A DNA stretch of 64,000 nucleotides from Methylocapsa sp. S129 (lineage in GTDB: Bacteria; Pseudomonadota; Alphaproteobacteria; Rhizobiales; Beijerinckiaceae). Of the stretch, positions 49,257-59,149 are shown in pieces. The DNA lies in assembly GCF_009765995.1 (NCBI RefSeq), contig NZ_LMUI01000013.1:25401-89400 (forward strand), given 5' to 3'. The translations under genes and the position numbers were made by a program. The notes beneath the pieces were generated by a model. The model was not told the origin of the DNA and searched no databases. It worked only from the letters and a program-made list of their open reading frames with translations. Position 1 is the first letter of the stretch. Each line of letters begins with the position of its first letter.

Positions 49257-50660
49257 ATGACGGCCACCACACAGAAAATCGATGCGGCGGACGCCGCCGA
49301 GGGCAGCAACGTCGGCGGCATGCTCAAGGATGCGATCGCCGCCGCCATTCTGGCCTTCCTGCTTTGTTTTCCGATCATCATGCTGCATGCGGAATCGGAT
49401 AATGACGGCAATCTCTTCCTCACCTGGCGACCTTGGGCCGTCCTCATCATCTGCGCCCTCGCGTTCGGGGGCCGCTGGGCTTTGTCGCTTTATCAGGCGC
49501 GGCCCGTCGTCGATCGTCCGGCAGCGGCAGTCGCGGCACCCTCGACAAGCAGCGCATTCATTGCGCGATACATTGGCGCTTTCGGCCTCGCGGTGCTGAT
49601 CGCGTTTCCCTTGGCGATGCTGGCCGCATTCGGGTCAAGCGGCTCGCTGAAATGGATCGACAGCTACGGCATCCAGATTCTCATTTATGTCATGCTGGGC
49701 TGGGGGCTGAATATCGTGGTCGGCCTCGCCGGCCTGCTTGATCTGGGCTATGTCGCCTTCTACGCAGTCGGCGCCTACGCCTATGCGCTGCTCGCGACGA
49801 CCTTCGGCCTGTCGTTCTGGATCTGCCTGCCGCTGGCGGGCATACTCGCCGCCTTCTGGGGCATGATCCTGGGCTTTCCGGTCCTGCGCCTGCGCGGCGA
49901 CTATCTGGCGATCGTCACGCTGGCTTTCGGCGAGATGATCCGCCTCGTCCTGATCAACTGGATTCCCTTTTCGGGCGGCTACGCCGGCATCGCCTCAATC
50001 CCGAAGGTGAGCTTTTTCGGCCTCTCGATGCGCGACCAGCCGGGCGGTTTCGCCGATTTCTTTCACATCGAATATTCGCCGATCCATAGCAAAATCTTTC
50101 TCTATTACGTGATCCTGGCCCTCGCGCTGATCACCAATTTCGTGACCCTGCGTCTGCGGCGATTGCCGATCGGGCGCGCCTGGGAGGCGCTCCGCGAGGA
50201 TGAAATCGCGTGTCGGTCGCTCGGCATCAACACGAGGAACACCAAGCTCACCGCCTTTGCGCTTGGCGCTTTTTTCGGCGGCCTCGCCGGTTCGTTCTTC
50301 GCCGTGCGCCAAGGCTTCATCAGCCCGGAAAGCTTCACCTTCAATGAATCGGCGACCATCCTCGCGATCGTCGTGCTGGGCGGCATGGGTTCGCAGATCG
50401 GCGTCGCCCTCGCGGCGGTGTTCCTCATCGGCGGCTTCGAGCTGCTGCGTGAACTCGAATGGATGCGCACGCTGATGGCGTCGGTGTTTGGAATTCCCGA
50501 TTTCGATCCCGCGCAATATCGCGGATTGCTATTTGGCCTGGCGATGGTGGTGATGATGGTCTTGAGGCCGCGCGGTTTCGTCTCGACGCGATTGCCTTCG
50601 ATTTTCCTCAAGGAGAAAAAGGCCGTATCCGGTTCACTCGTCAAAGAGGGGCACGGCTGA
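49257..50660 (+). CDS. livM: Branched-chain amino acid ABC permease, LivM
   Basis: This 467-residue permease has an N-terminal extension of about 110 residues with two extra hydrophobic segments, followed by the LivM core: [40 protein letters not shown] and the loop [19 protein letters not shown]. Such long LivM proteins are normal in proteobacteria. It starts two bases after the livH stop, and its stop overlaps the livG ATG (TGATG). Confidence 0.93.
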   Translation: MTATTQKIDAADAAEGSNVGGMLKDAIAAAILAFLLCFPIIMLHAESDNDGNLFLTWRPWAVLIICALAFGGRWALSLYQARPVVDRPAAAVAAPSTSSAFIARYIGAFGLAVLIAFPLAMLAAFGSSGSLKWIDSYGIQILIYVMLGWGLNIVVGLAGLLDLGYVAFYAVGAYAYALLATTFGLSFWICLPLAGILAAFWGMILGFPVLRLRGDYLAIVTLAFGEMIRLVLINWIPFSGGYAGIASIPKVSFFGLSMRDQPGGFADFFHIEYSPIHSKIFLYYVILALALITNFVTLRLRRLPIGRAWEALREDEIACRSLGINTRNTKLTAFALGAFFGGLAGSFFAVRQGFISPESFTFNESATILAIVVLGGMGSQIGVALAAVFLIGGFELLRELEWMRTLMASVFGIPDFDPAQYRGLLFGLAMVVMMVLRPRGFVSTRLPSIFLKEKKAVSGSLVKEGHG

Positions 50661-51567
50661 TGCGCTGGATGACCGATCCTCTCCTCGTCGTCGAACATTT
50701 GACGATGCGCTTCGGCGGCCTCGTCGCCGTCAACGATCTTTCCTTTCAGGTTGGCCGCGGCGACATCACCGCGCTGATCGGCCCCAACGGGGCGGGCAAG
50801 ACCACCGTCTTCAACTGCGTCACGGGCTTTTACAAACCGACCGAAGGACGCCTCGCGCTCGCCAGAGCGGGCGTCGCCGCGGCGGCCGATGTGGAAGCGC
50901 TGACCCGATCTCCCGCCAGGCATGTGAAGTCGGATTCGGGCGAGCTCTATTTGCTCGAGCGCATGGCGGGCAATGAGATCGCCTTGCGGGCCAGGGTCGC
51001 CCGCACGTTCCAGAATATCCGCCTGTTCCAGGGCATGACCGTGCTGGAAAACCTGATGGTCGCCCATCACAACAAGCTGATGCAGGCCAGCGGCTTCACG
51101 GTGCTTGGCATGTTCGGCGCGCCCAGCTATCGCGCCAGCGAGGCCGAAGCGGTGGAGCGCGCCACCTACTGGCTCAACAAGATCAATCTTCTCGATCGCG
51201 CCGACGACCCGGCGGGCGAATTGCCCTATGGCGCGCAACGTCGACTCGAAATCGCCCGCGCCATGTGCACCGACCCGATCCTGCTCTGCCTGGACGAGCC
51301 GGCCGCCGGCCTTAACCCGCGGGAGTCGGGCGATCTGAATATCCTCCTGAATGCGATCCGCGACGAGCATCACGTGTCCATTCTTCTTATCGAGCATGAC
51401 ATGTCCGTCGTCATGCAGATTTCCGATCATGTCGTCGTGCTCGATTATGGCACCAAGATCGCCGACGGCACGCCCGTTGACGTACGCAACGATCCCAAGG
51501 TGATCGCCGCCTATCTCGGCGTCGCGGACGAGGAAGAATTGGCGGTCGTGGAAGCGGAGATCGGCGC

Positions 51568-51571
<4 letters not shown>
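50660..51571 (+). CDS. livG: Branched-chain amino acid ABC ATPase, LivG
   Basis: This 303-residue ATPase has Walker A GPNGAGKTT, the block ARTFQNIRLFQGMTVLENLM, the signature-equivalent ELPYGAQRRLEIARAM and Walker B LLCLDEPAAGLNP. Relative to most LivG proteins it carries an insertion of roughly 40 residues after the first glycine-rich turn, which is common in rhizobial homologues. The start ATG 50660 overlaps the livM stop; the longer frame to 50459 runs inside livM and is not real. Confidence 0.93.
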
Positions 51572-52337
<766 letters not shown>

Positions 52338-52338
<1 letters not shown>

Positions 52339-52682
52339 TGTCCGGGATTTTCTGGACCGACACGGACAATGGTCTGTTCGTTTTCGTGTTGTTGACGGTG
52401 CTGGGCGCCGCGGCCGCTATGGCGAGCGGACGCGCGCTCGCCAAGACGTGGAGCCCGCTCTGGCTCATCCTGCCCTATATGGCGGTTCTGTCGGCGGCCG
52501 TGCGTTTTCTTCATTTCTCGCTCTTCCAGGAAGAGCTTTCTTCCCTCCATTATTATTTGGTCACGCTCGTCATTCTTTTGGCGGTCGCGTGGGTCAGCTA
52601 CAGAGCGATGCGCGCAACGCAAATGGCGACGCAATATTCGTGGTCTTATGAAAAAGTCGGACTGAATTGGCGCGCGCGTTAG
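52338..52682 (+). CDS. DUF6867 small membrane protein of the liv operon
   Basis: This 114-residue protein has three hydrophobic segments (about 13-32, 42-59 and 70-89) and a cytoplasmic tail with RAMRATQMATQYSWSYEKVG. Small proteins of this type (DUF6867) lie in liv operons of many Hyphomicrobiales, between livF and livK. A role as an accessory of the importer is inferred from context. It is translationally coupled to livF. Confidence 0.82.
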
Positions 52683-52846
52683 ACCGACTGGCCGTTCATC
52701 AAGCAATAAAGGAATCCTTAAAAAACTTGTCTTTTCAGGTGACTTTCCAACGAAAACAAGGTCTGATCCCGCGCTAAGGTGGGATGAGAGTTTCTGCCGA
52801 GTGGGCGCCCTTGTTTGGCGCGCCCGAAACACAGAGGGAGTAGGGT
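52683..52846 (+). promoter_or_regulatory. Leader region of livK with two small hairpins
   Basis: The 164-base gap before livK holds an AT-rich stretch (52708-52765) suitable for a promoter, a seven-base hairpin (52766-52772 with 52779-52785, one G-T pair) and a six-base hairpin (52803-52808 with 52820-52825), then GAGGGAGTAGGGT before the ATG. This could give the binding protein its own promoter or a stable 5' leader. No known riboswitch was recognised. Confidence 0.4.
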
Positions 52847-53965
52847 ATGAAGAAAATTTGGCTAACCGGTCTCGTGCTTGCCGCGGGCCTGGCCTTTGCC
52901 GGCGCCGCGAGCGCCCAGATCAAGCTCGGCGTCGCCGGCCCGATCACCGGCGCGAACGCCTCGTTCGGCGCGCAATTGACCAACGGCGTCGCGCAGGCGG
53001 CCGAAGACATCAATAAAGCTGGCGGCATTCTCGGCCAGAAAATTGAAGTCGAGCAGGGCGACGACGTTTCCGATCCCAAGCAAGGCGTCTCCGTCGCCAA
53101 TAAATTCGTCGGCGACGGCGTCAAATTCGTGATCGGCCACTTCAATTCGGGCGTCACGATTCCGGCGTCGGAAGTCTATGCCGACAACGGCATTCTCGAA
53201 ATCACGCCTTCGGCGACCAATCCGAAGATCACCGAGCGCGGCCTGTGGGACATCTTCCGCACCTGCGGCCGCGACGACCAGCAGGGCAAGCTTTGGGCTG
53301 ATCTGGCTCTTGGCGAGCTCAAGGACAAGAAGATCGCCATCGTCCACGACAAGACCACCTATGGTCAGGGCCTTGCCGACGCGGCCAGGACCGCCATGAA
53401 CGCCGGCGGCAAGAAGGAAGTCTTGTATGAAGGCGTAAACACCGGCGAAAAGGACTATTCGGCGATCGTTTCGAAGATCAAGGCTTCGGGCGCTGAATAT
53501 CTGATGTGGGGCGGCCTGCACACCGAAGGCGGCCTGATCATCCGCCAGATGCGCGATCAGGGCATGAAGACGATCGTCATCTCCGGCGACGGCATCACCG
53601 ACAACGAGTTCGCCTCGATCGGCGGCCCCGGCGTCGAAGGCACGTTCATGTCGTTTGGTCCCGATCCCCGCAACAATGCTTCGGCCAAGGAAATTGTCGC
53701 GGCGTTCCGCGCCAAGGGTTTCGAGCCGGAGGCCTATACGCTCTATTCCTATGCGGGCGTGCAGATCATCAAGCAGGCGGCTGAAAAGGCCAATTCGCTC
53801 GATCCGAAGAAGATCGCCGAAGTTATGCATTCCGGCATCACGTTCAAGACCGTCATTGGCGACATCGCCTATGACAAGAAGGGCGACCGCACGAGCGTCG
53901 ACTTCGTCTGGTACGTCTGGCAGAAGGGCGATGACGGCAAGATCACCTACAAGCAGCGGACCTAA
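52847..53965 (+). CDS. livK: Branched-chain amino acid-type binding protein, LivK
   Basis: This 372-residue periplasmic protein has a Sec signal peptide (MKKIWLTGLVLAAGLAFAGA, cleaved after ASA) and a Peripla_BP_6 fold with IKLGVAGPITGANASFG, KFVIGHFNSGVTIPASEVY and IFRTCGRDDQQGKLWADLAL. It matches the Leu/Ile/Val or amide binding group. The start is ATG 52847 with GAGGGAGTAGG upstream. It is followed by the terminator at 53996, closing the operon. Confidence 0.94.
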   Translation: MKKIWLTGLVLAAGLAFAGAASAQIKLGVAGPITGANASFGAQLTNGVAQAAEDINKAGGILGQKIEVEQGDDVSDPKQGVSVANKFVGDGVKFVIGHFNSGVTIPASEVYADNGILEITPSATNPKITERGLWDIFRTCGRDDQQGKLWADLALGELKDKKIAIVHDKTTYGQGLADAARTAMNAGGKKEVLYEGVNTGEKDYSAIVSKIKASGAEYLMWGGLHTEGGLIIRQMRDQGMKTIVISGDGITDNEFASIGGPGVEGTFMSFGPDPRNNASAKEIVAAFRAKGFEPEAYTLYSYAGVQIIKQAAEKANSLDPKKIAEVMHSGITFKTVIGDIAYDKKGDRTSVDFVWYVWQKGDDGKITYKQRT

Positions 53966-53995
53966 GCGCAAGCGCTTGGTTTAGACTAAAACGGA

Positions 53996-54029
53996 GAAGC
54001 CCGCCGGCGACGGCGGGCTTCTTTTATTT
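53996..54029 (+). terminator. Rho-independent terminator of the liv operon
   Basis: GAAGCCCGCC (53996-54005) pairs perfectly with GGCGGGCTTC (54012-54021) around GGCGAC, followed by TTTTATTTG. This is a classical intrinsic terminator 30 bases after the livK stop. Confidence 0.93.
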
Positions 54030-54072
54030 GGCGTCCAATCCGGGATTGCCGAACAGATGTTGCGGGTGGATC

Positions 54073-54441
54073 TCAGTCGCCGCAATCGGAGGCGACGAGG
54101 CGGCATTGACCATTGCCGCACTGATCCAGAGCCTTGCTCTTGGCCTCGTCTTCGGTGCCGCCCCAGCCGATGCCGTATTTCTCGTTCGAACTGGCGTAGG
54201 CGCCGCATTTATCGAACCAGACGACGACCTTGCAGGACGTGTTGCCGGCGCTGTTGCATTTCGCCAAAGCGGCTGTCTGCGCGCTGTCCTTGCTATCCCC
54301 AAAACCGATGCCATAGCCCGCGTCGCTCGGCTTCTGTCCTGGCTGATCGTCCACCGCTATCGCGCCGGTGGCCCAGGCATAGCCCGACTGAGCGACGAGC
54401 AGGCCGGCGGCGAGCAACAGAACGTGCTTGCTGTATGTCAT
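54073..54441 (-). CDS. Exported DUF4189 domain protein
   Basis: This 122-residue protein has a signal peptide (MTYSKHVLLLAAGLLVAQSG, cleaved near AWA) and a DUF4189 domain with two repeats of the form GYGIGFGDSKDSAQTAALAKC and YGIGWGGTEDEAKSKALDQC. It has six cysteines, likely forming disulfides in the periplasm. The start is ATG 54441 after GAGGGGGACACACA. Function is unknown. Confidence 0.85.
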   Translation of the reverse strand: MTYSKHVLLLAAGLLVAQSGYAWATGAIAVDDQPGQKPSDAGYGIGFGDSKDSAQTAALAKCNSAGNTSCKVVVWFDKCGAYASSNEKYGIGWGGTEDEAKSKALDQCGNGQCRLVASDCGD

Positions 54442-54565
54442 TGTGTGTCCCCCTCAGAACGATGATTGCGCACCCCATCCAGAATGCATGACCGGCCATG
54501 GAATCGCAATCGGGCGCTATTGCGATTTTGGCCGCCCAAGCTTCGCGCGCCCGGACGCATTGGGG

Positions 54566-55294
54566 TCAGCCAAGCTGCCCCAACGCGGGGAAGGCGTTGA
54601 TCAGCCAGCCGGAAGCGGCCTGGACGCCGCCGGTCAGAAACGCGATTCCCGTCAGCACGAGCAAGCCCCCGACCACTTTCTCGAGGCGTCCGAACTGACT
54701 GCGAAAACGCCGGGCCGCCGCGAGGAAAGGCCCCATCGCGCATGCGGCGAGCACGAAGGGGGCGCCAAGGCCGAGCGAATAGGCGCCCAGCAGCAGCGCC
54801 CCGCGCGCCACCGTGTCCTGTGAGCCCGCTACCGCCAGAATGGTCGCCAGAATCGGCCCGATGCAAGGCGTCCAGCCAAAGGCGAAGGCGAGCCCCATCA
54901 GATAGGCGCTCCACAGGCCCGGCGGCCGGGCGATTTCAAGCCGCTTCTCGCGAAACATCGCGCCAATGCGCAAGGCGCCGAGAAAATGCAACCCCATGAC
55001 GATGATGCCGATCCCCGCCGCGATCGACAGGACATGGCTCCATTGCCGGATAAGGGCGCCGAACACCGACGCCGTCGCCCCTAGCGCGACGAAAACGGTC
55101 GAAAAGCCAAGCACGAAAAGCAGGGCGACGATAATCGTGTCGCGGATCGCCCGCTGTTCGTCCTCCTCGACAAGCTGCTCCAGCGAAGTCCCGGCGAGAT
55201 AACACAAATAGGGCGGCGCCAGAGGCAGCACGCAGGGGCTCAAAAACGAAATCAGGCCTGCGATGGCGGCGGCTGGAAAGGATATGTCGGTCAT
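54566..55294 (-). CDS. ccdA: Cytochrome c biogenesis / thiol-disulfide transporter CcdA
   Basis: This 242-residue membrane protein has six spans and the two CcdA/DsbD-beta cysteine sites: LSPCVLPLAPPYLCYLAG near the N-terminus and GWTPCIGPILATILA in the fourth segment. It moves reducing power across the membrane for cytochrome c maturation or thiol proteins. ATG 55294 (MTDISFPAAA) is the family-like start; the frame extends to 55330. No thioredoxin-like partner gene is adjacent. Confidence 0.93.
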   Translation of the reverse strand: MTDISFPAAAIAGLISFLSPCVLPLAPPYLCYLAGTSLEQLVEEDEQRAIRDTIIVALLFVLGFSTVFVALGATASVFGALIRQWSHVLSIAAGIGIIVMGLHFLGALRIGAMFREKRLEIARPPGLWSAYLMGLAFAFGWTPCIGPILATILAVAGSQDTVARGALLLGAYSLGLGAPFVLAACAMGPFLAAARRFRSQFGRLEKVVGGLLVLTGIAFLTGGVQAASGWLINAFPALGQLG

Positions 55295-55458
55295 ATCTGC
55301 TCTTGTGGCTGAGCGCGTCTTGGCGGGCAATTCACTTTGGGGTCATCCCAAGCCAAGCTTCGACGTCAAAACCGCGATCGTGACGCGCATGGCGGCTCCT
55401 TCGATGGGCCCCAGCCTACAGACGCCGCTATCGCGCGGCAATGTCGGGAATTGAAGCG

Positions 55459-55716
55459 TTACTGACGCAGGGCGCCGGAAAACTCGCCATGCCGCACCCG
55501 CTCCGGCAATCGTTCGGCGAGGCGCGCAGCCTTCTCTTCGCCATAGGCGGCGACCAGTTCGCGAAACGCCGCACACAGCGCCGCGTCGGCGAAGGAGTCG
55601 ACGTCGATGCCATCGAGCAAGGCTTCCGCGAAGGCTTCGCTGACATAGTTAAGCGCGGCCCGCCGGGCGTCGGCAGCCGATAATTCGCGAAGAGATTCAG
55701 CAAGCGAAGCGATCAT
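55459..55716 (-). CDS. Small hypothetical helical protein
   Basis: This 85-residue protein starts at ATG 55716 (MIASLAESLREL). It is alanine-rich, probably all helical and cytoplasmic, with an acidic centre (GIDVDSFADAALC). No family was recognised. A TTG at 55737 would add seven residues. Its coding nature is supported by regular third-position GC and by length, not by homology. Confidence 0.55.
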   Translation of the reverse strand: MIASLAESLRELSAADARRAALNYVSEAFAEALLDGIDVDSFADAALCAAFRELVAAYGEEKAARLAERLPERVRHGEFSGALRQ

Positions 55717-55811
55717 GTAGCGACAGTGTATGGCCAATGATCGCGTTACGCGACGCTCCTCTTAAAGAAAGGTTAATTCTGTCTTTGCACGGCTTAGCAA
55801 GGCGATAGCAT

Positions 55812-56324
55812 CTACTTCTCGTGCGAGGTATGGCCCTTACTCGGGCGCCGGGGGCTGGCGGATTCGACGAGCGCCATCGCCCGCTCAAGCAATTGCCGCA
55901 TCGCCCTGCCGATCTCCGCCCCGGCCTTTATCTCGCTCGAAGTCGGCGGCCTATGCGTGTGATCGTAGAGATCGGCGGCCGATTCCGCCAGCTTGTCCAT
56001 GCCCGCCACGACCGCCTGGAACGCGCGTTGCATCAGCGGGCTCAGTTCGCCGTAAGCGCGCAATATGTCGTCATTCTTGCCGCGAGGCGCCTCGGCGAGC
56101 TGGTCGGCGTAGTGGCTCGGACGCCAGTCCCTGATATCGCCGGCCAGCTCAGGCAAACGGTCGAGGAGCTCGATCATTGTGGCGATCTGCTGAAAATGGT
56201 CGAGAGAACCGCCGGACGCGCCTGGGCCGTTGGCAACCTCGTCGCCAATCAACGGAGGCGGGCCGCCATCTTCGTCAAGCTTGGCGGCCGGCGGCTCGCG
56301 CGGAGATTTCATGACCGCTAGCAT
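55812..56324 (-). CDS. Hypothetical protein
   Basis: This 170-residue protein has a proline-rich, probably disordered N-terminal 40 residues, then helical segments (HFQQIATMIELLDRLPELAG and LMQRAFQAVVAGMDKLAESA) and a C-terminal helix ending in a basic tail. It has no signal peptide or membrane span and no recognised domain. The start is ATG 56324 with GGAAAAG upstream. It is divergent from the SRAP gene. Confidence 0.6.
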   Translation of the reverse strand: MLAVMKSPREPPAAKLDEDGGPPPLIGDEVANGPGASGGSLDHFQQIATMIELLDRLPELAGDIRDWRPSHYADQLAEAPRGKNDDILRAYGELSPLMQRAFQAVVAGMDKLAESAADLYDHTHRPPTSSEIKAGAEIGRAMRQLLERAMALVESASPRRPSKGHTSHEK

Positions 56325-56437
56325 CGTCTTTTCCTGCCTCTTCCAAAGCCGATCAGAGGAGGCTTAACCAGACGTTACAGCCCGTGGTTGCATTTCACAA
56401 TAAAACATCGGCGAACATGCTTACCAAGGAGACGCCA

Positions 56438-57166
56438 ATGCCTGGAAGATTCGCCATAATTTCCACGCCTGAAATCTTGCGCGACTTCTTCGCCTATGTC
56501 GAAGAGCCCGACTTCCCGCCGCGCTACAATATCGCCCCGACGCAACCCATCCCCGTCGTCACGGCGGCCGCCCATTCGCAAGGACAGCGGCGGCATTTCA
56601 CTCTCATGCGCTGGGGTTTCCTGCCGGCTTTCGTCAAAGACCCCAAAGCTTTCGCGCTCATCATCAACGCGCGCGGCGAAACCCTGACCGAAAAAGCCAG
56701 CTTTCGCGCCGCGGTCAAACGCCGCCGTTGCCTGATTATCGCCGACGGTTTCTATGAGTGGCTGCGCGGTCCGGGCCGCGCCGCCGCCGCGCGGTCTTTC
56801 CTGATCCGCAGGCCCGATCGCGGACCGATGGGCTTTGCCGGCCTCTACGAGACCTGGAGCGACCCCAACGGCGGCGAGATCGACACCGCCTGCATCATCA
56901 CGACGCCGCCCAATCAAACGATCGCGGCGATCCATGACCGGATGCCGGCGATCATCGATCCCCGCGATTTTCACTTCTGGCTCGACAATGACAGCGTCGA
57001 GGCGTCCGCGGCCACCGCGCTGCTGCGCCCTGCCCCGGACGATTCGCTCGAACTCGTCGAGGTTGGTATGGAAGTAAACCGCGTCGGTAACGACGACGCC
57101 GAAATCCAGCGGCCGGTCTCTCCTCCGCTGAAACCGCCCGGCAAGGCGCAGGGAGAATTGTTTTGA
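56438..57166 (+). CDS. SRAP/YedK (HMCES)-family protein with Cys2 replaced by Pro
   Basis: This 242-residue SRAP-domain protein belongs to the family that shields abasic sites in single-stranded DNA by a covalent bond through Cys2. It begins MPGRF, so the catalytic cysteine is a proline, while Arg4, Asn77 and Arg79 (NARGE), Glu107 (DGFYEW) and His166 (AAIHDRMP) are all present. The start ATG 56438 is firm: AAGGAG lies eight bases upstream, and the frame before it does not encode MCGRF. It is followed by tagA 58 bases on, same strand. N-terminal proline is the lyase nucleophile in Fpg-type glycosylases, so altered rather than lost chemistry is possible. Confidence 0.9.
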   Translation: MPGRFAIISTPEILRDFFAYVEEPDFPPRYNIAPTQPIPVVTAAAHSQGQRRHFTLMRWGFLPAFVKDPKAFALIINARGETLTEKASFRAAVKRRRCLIIADGFYEWLRGPGRAAAARSFLIRRPDRGPMGFAGLYETWSDPNGGEIDTACIITTPPNQTIAAIHDRMPAIIDPRDFHFWLDNDSVEASAATALLRPAPDDSLELVEVGMEVNRVGNDDAEIQRPVSPPLKPPGKAQGELF

Positions 57167-57224
57167 TGGGCTTGCCGAATGCGAGAGCGCGGAAGATTCT
57201 CGGCGCCTTGAGTCGGAGAATGTG

Positions 57225-57884
57225 ATGGCTGAGAAAGAGAAACCGGGCAAGGCCGAAAAGCAGCCGCGCGCTCACACGCCGATCCTGCATGCGGACGGGC
57301 GCTGCCGTTGCCCGTGGCCAGGCCATGATCCCCTTTACGTCGCCTATCATGACGAGGAATGGGGCGTGCCCGAATGGGACGATCGCGCGCTTTTCGAGAA
57401 GCTGATCCTCGACGGCTTCCAGGCTGGCCTTTCCTGGATCACGATCCTGCGCAAGCGCGATTCCTTTCGCGCCGCCTTCGACGGCTTCAAGCCGGAAAAA
57501 ATCGTCCGCTACAATGACGCCAAGATCGAAGCGCTGATGCAGAACCCCGGCATCGTGCGCAACCGCGCCAAGATCCAGGCGACCATCGCGCTGGCGCGCA
57601 TCACGCTCGATCTTGGCAAGCGCGGCGGCCTTGCGAAGCATTTGTGGGGTTTCATCGACGGACGGCCGATCCAGAACGCCCGCCAATCGATGCATGAAGT
57701 CGCCGCGCAAACCGACGTCTCGGTGGCGATCGCCAAGGACTTGCGCGAGCGGGGCGGCAATTTCGTCGGGCCGACCATCATCCACGCCTTCATGCAGGCG
57801 ACCGGCATGGTCAACGATCATCTCGTGGACTGTCATCGCTACGCCGAATGCGCGGCGCTCGGACGCGAGCCCCATGTCCGGTAG
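57225..57884 (+). CDS. tag: DNA-3-methyladenine glycosylase I
   Basis: This 219-residue enzyme removes 3-methyladenine from DNA, leaving an abasic site. TagA hallmarks are RCPWPGHD-like CRCPWPG with the zinc cysteine, YHDEEWGVP, the DGFQAGLSWITILRKR helix and GPTIIHAFMQATGMVNDH, then CHRYAEC carrying the last zinc ligands. The start is ATG 57225 (GTG 57222 precedes it) after GGAG. It carries about 20 basic residues ahead of the usual N-terminus. It overlaps the HD-domain gene by eleven bases. Confidence 0.94.
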   Translation: MAEKEKPGKAEKQPRAHTPILHADGRCRCPWPGHDPLYVAYHDEEWGVPEWDDRALFEKLILDGFQAGLSWITILRKRDSFRAAFDGFKPEKIVRYNDAKIEALMQNPGIVRNRAKIQATIALARITLDLGKRGGLAKHLWGFIDGRPIQNARQSMHEVAAQTDVSVAIAKDLRERGGNFVGPTIIHAFMQATGMVNDHLVDCHRYAECAALGREPHVR

Positions 57885-58509
57885 TAAGACGGCGCGCGCC
57901 TGGCAAAGGATGCTGTCGGGCCGTCGGCTCGATCTGATCGACCCCTCGCCGCTCGACATCGAAATATCGGACATCGCCCATGGCCTGGCGCGCGTCGCGC
58001 GCTGGAACGGCCAGACGAAGGGCGCGGAAATCTTCTCGGTCGCCCAGCATTGCCTGCTGGTCGAGGCGCTCGTCGGCGCGCTCGCGCCGCAAGCCGACCC
58101 CAAGGCGCGCCTGTTCGCTCTGCTGCATGACGCACCCGAATATGTCATCGGCGATATGATCTCGCCCTTCAAAGCGGTGATCGGCGGCGATTACAAAGCG
58201 ATCGAGGCGCGCCTGCTCGCGGCGATCCATATCCGCTTCGGCCTATCGGCGAAGGCGCCGCCCGAAGTGACGACCTTCGTCAAGGGCGCCGACCGCGCGG
58301 CGGCCTGGTTCGAAGCGATCAACCTCGCCGGCTTTTCCACCGCCGAGGCGCAAAAACTGTTTGGCGCGCCCAACATCGCGCTGGCCGGCATTGAGGCCTA
58401 TCTCCAGCCGATGCGGCCAGCGAAGGCGCAAGAAGGCTTCCTTCGCCGTTTCGCCGAACTCGACGATCATCCAGCAGCCGTTCAATCGGCCGGAAAGCCA
58501 ACGCCATGA
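57874..58509 (+). CDS. HD-domain hydrolase, YfbR-like
   Basis: This 211-residue protein has the HD metal-site pattern typical of YfbR 5'-nucleotidases: SVAQHCLLVEAL with the first histidine, then FALLHDAPEYVIGDMISPFK with the HD pair, and FVKGADRAAAWFEA with the last aspartate. It would remove phosphate from (deoxy)nucleoside monophosphates. The start is ATG 57874, inside the end of tag; the open frame from 57613 is a shadow of tag. The final four bases overlap the phosphatase gene (ATGA). Confidence 0.87.
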   Translation: MSGSKTARAWQRMLSGRRLDLIDPSPLDIEISDIAHGLARVARWNGQTKGAEIFSVAQHCLLVEALVGALAPQADPKARLFALLHDAPEYVIGDMISPFKAVIGGDYKAIEARLLAAIHIRFGLSAKAPPEVTTFVKGADRAAAWFEAINLAGFSTAEAQKLFGAPNIALAGIEAYLQPMRPAKAQEGFLRRFAELDDHPAAVQSAGKPTP

Positions 58510-59036
58510 ATCTTTCTACGACAAGAGCGCGCGTTCACGTCTGTTCGCTCGCGCGCATTGGCGAGGCGGTGGAGGAAACCGGCGCGCGTTCGCTGGTGAC
58601 CTTGCTCAACAACGGGACGCCGGTGACGCGGCCGCCGGCGATCCGGCCGGAGCGGCATTTGTTCATCGCCATGTCCGACATTATCGACCCAATGGAGGGC
58701 CACATCCTGCCCGCCGAGCGCCATGTACGCGACCTCCTCCGATTCGTCGGCGACTGGGATCGGAGCGCGCCCCTGCTGATCCATTGCTTTGCCGGCGTCA
58801 GCCGCTCGACCGCGGCCGCTTTCATCACCGCCTGCGCGCTCGGCCCGACGTGCAGCGAAAGCGAGATCGCCAAGGCGATCCGCGCGGCGTCCCCCACCGC
58901 CACCCCCAATTCCCGCCTCGTCGCCGTCGCCGATTCCATCCTCGGCCGCTCGGGCCGGATGACCGACGCGGTGGCCACGATCGGGCGCGGCGAGACCTGC
59001 GAGGTGGGCGTGCCGTTTGGGCTGGAGGTGGGGTGA
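58506..59036 (+). CDS. Tyrosine/dual-specificity phosphatase-like protein
   Basis: This 176-residue protein has the Cys-phosphatase P-loop HCFAGVSRST (C-X5-R) near residues 99-108 and a preceding DIIDPMEGHILPAERHV segment that could supply the general-acid aspartate. It resembles alphaproteobacterial protein-tyrosine-phosphatase-like enzymes; the substrate is unknown. It ends an operon of SRAP, tag, HD hydrolase and phosphatase genes. About 105 bases of its 3' end are duplicated in degenerate form at 59150-59256. Confidence 0.85.
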   Translation: MNLSTTRARVHVCSLARIGEAVEETGARSLVTLLNNGTPVTRPPAIRPERHLFIAMSDIIDPMEGHILPAERHVRDLLRFVGDWDRSAPLLIHCFAGVSRSTAAAFITACALGPTCSESEIAKAIRAASPTATPNSRLVAVADSILGRSGRMTDAVATIGRGETCEVGVPFGLEVG

Positions 59037-59149
59037 GTGGGTGCGGCGAGTTTACGATTGCCAAATGAGGGATATCAAGGCGTTATGGGGCGGTTTAGTT
59101 TCCTCGCCTCCTTGGTGAGGTGTTGACCAAACGCCATTGGCGTCGCCAT

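Noticed and set aside
52862-53971. Minus-strand open frame of 369 codons
   Set aside because: It is antisense to livK, which has a signal peptide and terminator in the plus orientation.
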